Shown here: positions 6,909 through 12,838 of the stretch, one piece after another | Layout of the letters: each line of letters starts with the position of its first letter | How positions within the stretch are numbered: the stretch's first letter is position 1 | Assembly: GCA_002715665.1 (NCBI GenBank) | Contig: PAZO01000018.1 | Coordinates: 34,752-47,589, forward strand | Direction of reading: 5' to 3' | DNA from: Chloroflexota bacterium | Lineage (GTDB): Bacteria > Chloroflexota > Dehalococcoidia > SAR202 > GCA-002694895 | DNA: 12,838 bases | The notes under the pieces: model-generated | What the model saw: the letters and a program-made list of their open reading frames with translations, nothing else | Told to the model about the DNA's origin: nothing | Database searches by the model: none | Made by a program: the position numbers and the translations under genes

Positions 6909-7913
6909 ATGGACCCCAATAAAACAAAAGCCCTAGACCAAGCGATTGGTCAGATAGATAAACAATTTGGTCAAGGATCGATTGTTAGGCTTGGCTCAGA
7001 AAATAGTAATCTAAAAGTAGAAGCTATTTCTACAGGATCAATTAATCTTGATCTAGCTCTTGGTGTTCAAGGTGTACCAAAAGGTAGAATTACTGAAATT
7101 TTTGGCGCTGAATCATCGGGTAAATCTACTCTTTCATATCATGTGATTGCTAGTTGCCAAAAATCGTCAGGTGTTGCTGCTTATATTGACACAGAGCATG
7201 CATTAGACCCTGGATATGCCAAAAGATGTGGCGTTAATTTAAATGACTTGCTAGTATCTCAGCCAAATGGTGGAGAAGAAGCATTAGAAATATGTGAATA
7301 TTTAGTTCGCAGTGGAGCAGTTGATCTAGTAGTGGTTGACAGTGTTGCAGCTTTAGTGCCAAAAGCAGAATTAGAAGGTGATATGGGAGACTCTCATGTA
7401 GGACTCCAAGCTAGGCTTATGTCGCAAGCTCTTAGAAAATTAACTCCAGTGATAAGTTCTTCTAATTGTGCTGTCATTTTTATAAACCAGCTTCGTGAAA
7501 AAATCGGTGTTATGTTTGGGAATCCTGAAACAACTCCAGGTGGAAGAGCATTGAAGTTTTATAGCTCGCTTAGAATTGATTTAAGGAGAATTGAAACAAT
7601 AAAAATTGGCACAGAAGCCGTTGGTAATAAGGTTAGAGCTAGGATAGTTAAAAACAAAGTAGCGCCTCCTTTTAAAACTGCTGAATTTGAAATAGTGTAT
7701 AATCATGGAATTTCAAGAGAAGCAGACATTATTCAACTAGGTGTAGAAAACGAAATAATCACTAAAAGCGGATCTTTCTATTCCTACGGAGAAACAAAGT
7801 TAGGCCAAGGGAAAGAAGCTGTTAAACAATTTCTAAAAGACAACGATAAAATGTCGAAGGAAATTGAATCCAAAGTTATTAGTATTATTAACCACGAGGA
7901 TAATCAAAACTAA
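6909..7913 (+). CDS. recA: Recombinase RecA
   Basis: A 334-residue RecA, the ATPase that forms filaments on single-stranded DNA, performs strand exchange and triggers LexA self-cleavage. Walker A is GAESSGKST at 66-74 (Ala67 replaces the usual proline). Also visible are [24 protein letters not shown], the Walker B strand [15 protein letters not shown], loop 1 with [41 protein letters not shown] (loop 2), KNKVAPPFK and GQGKEAV. In the C-terminal domain the usual WYSY reads FYSY. The acidic tail is short, so the protein is a little smaller than E. coli RecA. Start ATG at 6909 matches the family start; no Shine-Dalgarno. First gene of a likely recA-CBS protein-tilS operon, and no recX follows. 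An inverted repeat over its promoter suggests damage control. Confidence 0.99.
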   Translation: MDPNKTKALDQAIGQIDKQFGQGSIVRLGSENSNLKVEAISTGSINLDLALGVQGVPKGRITEIFGAESSGKSTLSYHVIASCQKSSGVAAYIDTEHALDPGYAKRCGVNLNDLLVSQPNGGEEALEICEYLVRSGAVDLVVVDSVAALVPKAELEGDMGDSHVGLQARLMSQALRKLTPVISSSNCAVIFINQLREKIGVMFGNPETTPGGRALKFYSSLRIDLRRIETIKIGTEAVGNKVRARIVKNKVAPPFKTAEFEIVYNHGISREADIIQLGVENEIITKSGSFYSYGETKLGQGKEAVKQFLKDNDKMSKEIESKVISIINHEDNQN

Positions 7914-7916
7914 AAT

Positions 7917-9224
7917 ATGGTACTAGAAATAATATTAATAATAATTTCTATTGTATTATCAGCGTTTTTTTCCAGCTCCGAGGCAGCGTTTCTTTCAATA
8001 CAAAAAACCAAACTTTTTAATATGGTTAATAATAAAATGAAGGGAGCGGCACTTGTAGCAAAATTATTAGAAAATAAAGACAAACTTATATCAACTATAG
8101 TTGTGGGTAATGCGATAGTTAACATAGCTTTCGCAGCTTTACTAAGTGCAGTCTTCTTTAAGATTACTGAAGATGAAATTCAAACTGCCTTTTTAACCAC
8201 TTTAGTAGGAACTATAATATTGGTTATTTTTGGAGATGTTCTACCAAAAGCAATAGCTGTAAGACTATCGGAATCTGTAACAAGAATATATGCCAGGCCA
8301 TTAAGGGCGCTCGAGATAATTTTTGCACCCATTGTATTTATACTGACTTTGATATTAAAAGGGATTGATAGTACATCAAATATGAATAGCAGCGCAGAAT
8401 CAAATTCAATAACTGAAGAAGAACTTTTAACTTTAATAGACATTGGAGAAGAAGAAGGTTCACTTGAACCAGAAGAAGCTGAAATGATTGAAAATGTATT
8501 TCGTTTTGGGGACTCTCAGGCACAAGAAATCATGACACCTAGAATTGAAATCATTTCACTTTCTATTAATTCAACAGTGAAAAATTTTAAAGATATATAT
8601 TCTGAACATAGTCATTCCAGATTCCCTATATATGAAGGAACTGAAGATAATGTAGTAGGAATAATTTCGTCTAAAGATATTTTAATGAGTTTATCTAAAA
8701 AAGCTGCCGATGATAATACCGAATTAAAAAAACTAATTAGAGAACCTTATTTTGTGCCTGAAACAAAACGAAATTTTGAAATATTTAATGAAATGAGAAG
8801 TTCTGGAGATAAGATAGCTATCATTATAGATGAATATGGAGGGCTTTCCGGAGTTTTAACTTTAAGAAAATTATTAGAAGAAGTAGTAGGTGATTTTGGT
8901 GAAGAAGGAACAGAGCCAGAAGAAGAATTAGTTGAAATAGATATAAATACTTTTAATATTGATGGCGGAATAAGTATTCAAGATTTAAACGAAGAGCTAG
9001 AAGATTCAAATATAGAGGTACCTATACCAGATGGAGATTACGAAACTGCTGCAGGTTTTGTGATGCAGAAACTAGGAAGAATACCACAAGTTGGTGATCA
9101 AATAGAATTTTCAAATTTAATCTTTGAAGTTAAAGAAACAAAGGGATTAAAAATAGATCTTTTACAAGTTAGAAAAAAAACTCCTAATACAATTCCCTTT
9201 TCAAATACTGAAAACACATTATAA
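7917..9224 (+). CDS. CorC/HlyC-type CNNM membrane protein with CBS pair
   Basis: This 435-residue protein has the three-domain plan of the UPF0053 'hemolysin C'/CorC family. The DUF21 (CNNM) domain at about 1-150 has four hydrophobic segments (4-27, 58-81, 92-115, 128-149) and the signature GDVLPK (106-111). Two CBS repeats span about 205-262 and 270-328, with MTPR (206-209) and DEYGG (305-309). The C-terminal CorC_HlyC domain is at about 340-418 (GDYETAAGFVMQKLGRIPQVGD). Family members handle Mg2+ (efflux or regulation through CBS nucleotide binding); the hemolysin name is historical and should not be read as a toxin. It begins three bases after the recA stop without a close Shine-Dalgarno (GAGGA at 7896-7900 is 16 bases away), so translational coupling is likely. 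Confidence 0.94.
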   Translation: MVLEIILIIISIVLSAFFSSSEAAFLSIQKTKLFNMVNNKMKGAALVAKLLENKDKLISTIVVGNAIVNIAFAALLSAVFFKITEDEIQTAFLTTLVGTIILVIFGDVLPKAIAVRLSESVTRIYARPLRALEIIFAPIVFILTLILKGIDSTSNMNSSAESNSITEEELLTLIDIGEEEGSLEPEEAEMIENVFRFGDSQAQEIMTPRIEIISLSINSTVKNFKDIYSEHSHSRFPIYEGTEDNVVGIISSKDILMSLSKKAADDNTELKKLIREPYFVPETKRNFEIFNEMRSSGDKIAIIIDEYGGLSGVLTLRKLLEEVVGDFGEEGTEPEEELVEIDINTFNIDGGISIQDLNEELEDSNIEVPIPDGDYETAAGFVMQKLGRIPQVGDQIEFSNLIFEVKETKGLKIDLLQVRKKTPNTIPFSNTENTL

Positions 9225-9227
9225 GTT

Positions 9228-10253
9228 ATGATTTTAAGTCAAAGAATAGCTACAGAGTTGTTGCCTTTCATTACCAGTAATGTCAAAAGCAAATCTAATG
9301 TTATTATTGCATGTTCAGGTGGTGCAGACTCGACTGCATTATCGATAATTATGTCAAAAATTGTTCTCGCATATCCTTTGAACATAAAATTAATCTATAT
9401 TAACCATAATATTAGAGATGGAGAAATCATTAATAAAGAAAAAACTTATGTAAGTAATTTGGCTTCATTTCTGAATTTCGATTATTCATTTTCAGACATA
9501 AAACAAAATGAATTTAATACTATTCACAAGGGATCTATAGAAAACACTTTGAGGGTATTAAGATATGAAAAATTGACACTTAATGCACAAAAGTTCAGCT
9601 CAAACGTAATACTAACCGGGCACACAGCAACTGACAATGCTGAAACTATATTATTCAATATTGTAAGAGGTACAGGATTAAAGGGAATAGAAGGGATAAA
9701 TAAAAAACTAATAAAAAAAACTGATTCAAATAATATGCAAATATTAAGACCATTACTAGATATCCAAAGAATAACAACAGAGAATATTTGTTCTGAAAAC
9801 AATATAGTTCCTATGACAGACATTTCAAATAAAGATCTAAAGTTCACTAGAAATAGGATAAGAAATAAAATCATTCCTGAATTAAATAAAATTAATCCAA
9901 AAACTATTGATGCGTTAAATAAATTAGGTAACATTGTAAAAATTAATAACAAATCAAATAAACAACATATTGATTATTTCTACCATAAATTAATATCTGA
10001 AAAAGGTTTAAACAAAAAAATTAATGACGTAATTGTGTTTAGAATACTTCCTGATTCGATAAGATCAGAATTAATAAGAAGAATAATGGGCAATACATCT
10101 GTAAAAAATCAATTTAGTATGGAACATATTCAAAAAATAGATAAGTTATTAGGCTCAGAAGGAAATAAGCATTATGATTTGCCTGATGGTTATAAATTCA
10201 TCAAGGAATATAACATAGCTCGTTTTGAAAAAAAGATAAATATTAAAATCTAA
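9228..10253 (+). CDS. tilS: tRNA(Ile)-lysidine synthetase TilS, short form
   Basis: A 341-residue TilS, which attaches lysine to C34 of the CAU-anticodon tRNA-Ile so that it reads AUA, an essential step in an AT-rich genome. The N-type ATP pyrophosphatase domain (about 20-210) has the P-loop SGGADS (30-35), YINHNIRDGE (57-66), ILTGHTATDNAETILFNI (128-145), RPLLD (174-178) and the RNRIRNKIIPEL helix (208-219). About 120 residues of helical linker follow. The C-terminal substrate-binding domains of long TilS (B. subtilis, E. coli) seem to be missing, as in the short Aquifex type. It starts three bases after the CBS protein without a Shine-Dalgarno and is the last gene of the recA operon. Its stop touches the stop of the convergent gene. 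Confidence 0.95.
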   Translation: MILSQRIATELLPFITSNVKSKSNVIIACSGGADSTALSIIMSKIVLAYPLNIKLIYINHNIRDGEIINKEKTYVSNLASFLNFDYSFSDIKQNEFNTIHKGSIENTLRVLRYEKLTLNAQKFSSNVILTGHTATDNAETILFNIVRGTGLKGIEGINKKLIKKTDSNNMQILRPLLDIQRITTENICSENNIVPMTDISNKDLKFTRNRIRNKIIPELNKINPKTIDALNKLGNIVKINNKSNKQHIDYFYHKLISEKGLNKKINDVIVFRILPDSIRSELIRRIMGNTSVKNQFSMEHIQKIDKLLGSEGNKHYDLPDGYKFIKEYNIARFEKKINIKI

Positions 10254-11252
10254 TTATGCTAATTTATTTAATTTAGGATTATCAATTAAACCTGGAATTT
10301 GGCCATTTCTAGCAACGTCTGATCCATCAATCTGCTTAATTTCCGAAGAAAAAGGAAGAGGATTTGCTGTTCCAATATATTTTTCAACTATAATTCCTTG
10401 TACAGGTACTTTGTGGGCATTAATTTCGGATATAAATTCAGGGGTCATAGCGTTGCCCGACAAATATAATTCAACATAATTATAACCTGCATTGTCTAAT
10501 CTTATTTTTAATTCTTTTATAACATCAAAGTCATCAGGAGTATGATTATTTATTACAAACTCAACACCTCTTGTTTTTTCTTTAAGTGCTTCAGATATTT
10601 TCAAAGCTTCGTGATTAATTGATTCAATTGCACCTACAGAAAATATTCTTTGGATATCAGGTTGTAAGGTAGAATCATATGCTTTAGCAGCTGATACTGC
10701 ATCTCCAAAAAGCATCGACAATGATCCGGACATCGTATCAAAACTAGTTGTATTGCTAATTCGAGCTCCAAGATTAGTACTACATTGGACTGCTCCGCCT
10801 ACTACAGCAGAATAATCTGCCATTTCTGCAACGTTTGGATGAACATATTTAGAAATTCTTGAAAGAATTGGTATTTCTCCTGAATTTTTAACACAATCTC
10901 TAGCTGATGTTGCCCAACCTGAGCACGAACTAAGGATTCCGTTGATAGAAGGTTCATATAACCCAAATCCACCATATGGACCAATAATTCTCAACACAAC
11001 ATCGTTAGATATCATATCTTCTCCTTCATCTAGGGCCCATAACTCACACCCCGTATCAGGTAAAACTTTATCTAGTAAAGATTTAACTTCGTTAAGCCCG
11101 GCTACTACTCCATTTGTTGTAGTATAAAATTCTATTGCCACATTAGGGTTGAGAGAGTTATTTCTTAATACTGCAGCATTTCTTTGATGCCTAATATCAC
11201 CTACATCACCTACTAAAATAGCTCTTCTAGCTTCAAATTGATTTTCTACCAT
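10254..11252 (-). CDS. Nicotinate phosphoribosyltransferase-like protein
   Basis: A 332-residue homologue of the nicotinate/quinolinate phosphoribosyltransferase superfamily. Recognisable parts are DIRHQRNAAVLRNNSLNPNV (19-38, like the DVYFxRTxxIL stretch), YEPSINGILSSCSGWATSA (99-117), the RISKYVHPNVAEMADYSAVVGG block (132-153), FDTMSGSLSMLFGD (171-184), GVEFVINN (229-236) and LSGNAMTPEFI (264-274), followed by a C-terminal IIVEKYIGT. True NAPRTases have a GTMPHA-like segment with the histidine that is phosphorylated; here it reads DTMSGSL, so that histidine is absent. NAD salvage is the default guess, but a different base or the loss of ATP coupling is possible. It is shorter than typical NAPRTases (about 390 or more). 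No Shine-Dalgarno; AT-rich leader. Divergent from the EtfD-like gene. Confidence 0.8.
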   Translation of the reverse strand: MVENQFEARRAILVGDVGDIRHQRNAAVLRNNSLNPNVAIEFYTTTNGVVAGLNEVKSLLDKVLPDTGCELWALDEGEDMISNDVVLRIIGPYGGFGLYEPSINGILSSCSGWATSARDCVKNSGEIPILSRISKYVHPNVAEMADYSAVVGGAVQCSTNLGARISNTTSFDTMSGSLSMLFGDAVSAAKAYDSTLQPDIQRIFSVGAIESINHEALKISEALKEKTRGVEFVINNHTPDDFDVIKELKIRLDNAGYNYVELYLSGNAMTPEFISEINAHKVPVQGIIVEKYIGTANPLPFSSEIKQIDGSDVARNGQIPGLIDNPKLNKLA

Positions 11253-11260
11253 AAAATATA

Positions 11261-11266
11261 ACTATA
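11261..11266 (-). promoter_or_regulatory. Possible -10 of the phosphoribosyltransferase-like gene
   Basis: TATAGT on the minus strand would start transcription about two bases before the ATG at 11252, so near-leaderless. TAATAT (11264-11269) is an alternative. No convincing -35 is present, and the region is very AT-rich. Confidence 0.3.
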
Positions 11267-11322
11267 TTACTTTAATTTAAAAGAACTAGTATGTTATCGT
11301 GAGTAAATACTAATTGCAAGAC

Positions 11323-11334
11323 TTCATTAATGAA
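11323..11334. repeat. 12-base perfect palindrome over the -35 region of the EtfD-like gene
   Basis: TTCATTAATGAA is its own reverse complement and lies in the 129-base divergent region, at the -35 spacing from TATAAT at 11350. It could bind a dimeric regulator serving one or both genes. In AT-rich DNA such a palindrome can also arise by chance. Confidence 0.3.
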
Positions 11335-11346
11335 TTTCATCTGAAT

Positions 11347-11355
11347 TGATATAAT
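11347..11355 (+). promoter_or_regulatory. Extended -10 promoter of the EtfD-like gene
   Basis: TGATATAAT is a perfect TATAAT (11350-11355) with the TGn extension. The -35 (TTAATG, 11327-11332) is poor, as is usual for extended -10 promoters. Transcription should start near 11362, leaving about 20 leader bases with no Shine-Dalgarno. Confidence 0.55.
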
Positions 11356-11381
11356 TAAAACAAACATAATAATATTCAAAC

Positions 11382-12838
11382 ATGACTCTTCCAAATACAT
11401 TTTTTGACTTTTTACCTACATGGCTAGGAGTATATGGGTTAACGTCCATCATGCTCGCAATTTCAGCTTTATTATTTTATAAAAGAGTTGTTTATCATAT
11501 ACTAAACTCAAATCACAAATTGGATTATTCAAATATCAATCAAAGAATAAAAAATGTAATTATAAACGGACTTGGCCAAAAAAAAGTATTAAAGAGAACA
11601 AGTATCACTAAAGATAGATCTGGTATTGGACACGTTGTTATATTTATATCATTTTTATCATATAGCATCTCATATTTGATATTCATTTACGGTGATTCAA
11701 TCAATGAAGATTTTTCCAATTTTCTATTAGGGTCTTTTTTAAAAAAAATATACTTAAATTACCTCGAGATAGTAGCAATATTTGTTTTTATTGCAATTAT
11801 TTCAGCTTTAATCAGAAGATGGATATTAACTCCCACAAGGCTTAAATTTAAACTAACTAAAAAACCAGAATCAGCAATAATTCTTTTATTAATTTTAGCT
11901 TTAATGTCTACTCACCTTCTATCTGAAACAATGAATCAAGCTATGAATGTCAGAGATGGATTTTATGTGGTTTCAACAAATTTGAGTAAATTATTTATAG
12001 ATTCCGATATGAATAAAAATAACTATATTTTTATTCATGACTTGTTTTGGTGGCTGCATTTGATGATTATTCTTTCTTTTGCGGTATACATTCCTTTATC
12101 AAAACATTTACATTTATTAGTTAGTCCATTATCTTTCTTTTTTGGAACACAATCTAATAGCGGAGGAATAATTGACACTCCTAATAATCTTGAAGAAATG
12201 GAGGTATTTGGGGCAAATAATATTCAATCCTTTAAACCAAAACAAATTATGGATTTTTTTGCATGTGCTGTATGCGGCAGATGCTCAGAAGTATGTCCAA
12301 CTAATTTGACAGAAAAACAATTGTCTCCTATGTACTTAGTAAATAACCTAATGAATAGTACGACTGCAAATTACAAAGACAAAAATATTGGTGTTATTGA
12401 CGAAAATATTTCAAAAACAGAGATATGGGATTGCCTCAATTGCGGAGCTTGTGTAAATGAATGCCCGGTGGGAATTGATCATATTAGTCCCATAATAGAC
12501 ATGAGAAGACACTTAGTAATGGAAAAATCAGAAATGCCAGAAACTGCTGAATCTACACTTCTCAGTTTAGAGCAACGTGGACATCCTTGGCGAGGAACTA
12601 CATTTACCAGATCTGATTGGCATCAGAATTTAGATGTAAAAACTATATCTGAAAACCCAAACGCCGAATATTTACTATGGATTGGATGCACAGGAGCACT
12701 GGTAGAAAGAAATCAAAATGTAAGTCAGTCTATAATTAAAATTTTAAATTCTGCAAAAATAGATTATGCAATACTAAGTAATGAGGAAACATGCACTGGA
12801 GACCCAGCAAAAAGAATAGGAAACGAATACTTATTTCA
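11382..12838 (+). CDS. Membrane Fe-S oxidoreductase, EtfD/EMO-like (NarI-type cytochrome b + HdrD-type domains), 3' truncated
   Basis: 485 codons are visible before the window ends. Five hydrophobic helices (about 14-33, 84-103, 128-146, 163-181, 220-240) form a NarI-like domain; H84, H219, H226, H242 and H244 are candidate heme b ligands. Two 4Fe-4S motifs follow: CAVCGRCSEVCP (C295, C298, C301, C305) and CLNCGACVNECP (C351, C354, C357, C361). The first HdrD-like cysteine-rich (CCG) domain then begins with WIGC (C436) and EETCTGDPAKRIGNEYL (C471). The order matches membrane proteins proposed to pass electrons from electron-transfer flavoprotein to menaquinone during acyl-CoA oxidation. EtfA/EtfB are not in the window, so the donor is inferred. 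Start at 11382 is the first Met before the helices and follows an extended -10 promoter. Confidence 0.88.
   Translation, partial: MTLPNTFFDFLPTWLGVYGLTSIMLAISALLFYKRVVYHILNSNHKLDYSNINQRIKNVIINGLGQKKVLKRTSITKDRSGIGHVVIFISFLSYSISYLIFIYGDSINEDFSNFLLGSFLKKIYLNYLEIVAIFVFIAIISALIRRWILTPTRLKFKLTKKPESAIILLLILALMSTHLLSETMNQAMNVRDGFYVVSTNLSKLFIDSDMNKNNYIFIHDLFWWLHLMIILSFAVYIPLSKHLHLLVSPLSFFFGTQSNSGGIIDTPNNLEEMEVFGANNIQSFKPKQIMDFFACAVCGRCSEVCPTNLTEKQLSPMYLVNNLMNSTTANYKDKNIGVIDENISKTEIWDCLNCGACVNECPVGIDHISPIIDMRRHLVMEKSEMPETAESTLLSLEQRGHPWRGTTFTRSDWHQNLDVKTISENPNAEYLLWIGCTGALVERNQNVSQSIIKILNSAKIDYAILSNEETCTGDPAKRIGNEYLF

Noticed and set aside
7917..9224. Reading the 'hemolysin C' family name as a virulence factor
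   Set aside because: The domain plan is the widespread CNNM/CorC transport family; nothing in the sequence suggests a toxin.
9524..9952. 142-residue hydrophobic frame antisense to tilS
   Set aside because: Opposite strand of a clearly conserved tilS; hydrophobicity follows from the complement of AT-rich Lys/Asn codons.
10252..10264. AATTA-tgc-TAATT hairpin between tilS and the phosphoribosyltransferase-like gene
   Set aside because: Five A-T pairs only and no U-tract; expected by chance in this composition.
11736..11750. T and A runs in the EtfD-like gene as a programmed frameshift or slippage site
   Set aside because: The frame continues unbroken through the run and into the Fe-S motifs, and no alternative frame gives a sensible product.
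1..12838. CRISPR arrays, tRNA or rRNA genes, insertion sequences, attachment sites
   Set aside because: No spaced direct repeats, cloverleaf-like sequences, transposase or integrase motifs were seen on either strand.

Overview
The window is an AT-rich, gene-dense piece of bacterial chromosome. It holds ten protein-coding genes, two of them cut by the window edges. I see no RNA gene, CRISPR array, insertion sequence or phage gene. The standard genetic code fits: TGG reads as Trp and TGA stops the plsY-like gene. The gene set (orphan xanthine-dehydrogenase-type molybdenum subunit, M19 dipeptidase, DUF2520 protein, DegV, divergent PlsY, EtfD-like Fe-S membrane protein) and low GC suggest an uncultured, possibly marine, bacterium. 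The Chloroflexota (Dehalococcoidia, SAR202-like) are my best guess. That placement rests on gene content and memory of families, not on a search.

Layout. Positions 1-492 (+) are the C-terminal part of a DegV-family fatty-acid-binding protein. It runs tail to tail, with a 5-base gap, into a three-gene minus-strand cluster read from about 4956 down to 498: a DUF2520/Rossmann protein, a large molybdopterin-binding oxidoreductase subunit, and a zinc M19 dipeptidase. From 5041 (+), back to back with that cluster, come a PlsY-like acyltransferase and a membrane glycosyltransferase that overlap by four bases (a lipid, glycolipid or carotenoid module). From 6909 (+) follow recA, a CorC/HlyC-type CBS membrane protein and a short tilS, with three-base gaps, as one likely operon. 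tilS abuts with no gap a minus-strand nicotinate-phosphoribosyltransferase-like gene (10254-11252). Divergent from it, a membrane-bound Fe-S oxidoreductase resembling ETF:menaquinone oxidoreductase (EtfD) starts at 11382 and runs off the right edge.

Regulation. The clearest promoters are a divergent, overlapping pair between the DUF2520 gene and plsY, a sigma70-like promoter before recA, and an extended -10 before the EtfD-like gene. The recA promoter carries an inverted repeat (CTAAC-N6-GTTAG) over its -35, which could be an SOS operator of a form new to me. Several genes have no Shine-Dalgarno and start at or near the predicted transcription start (plsY looks leaderless), while the two metabolic genes on the minus strand have strong GGAG(G) sites.

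No wholly new system is evident. The best leads are the recA operator, the nicotinate-phosphoribosyltransferase homologue that lacks the usual histidine, the PlsY-like enzyme with altered motifs paired with a glycosyltransferase, and the orphan molybdenum subunit.
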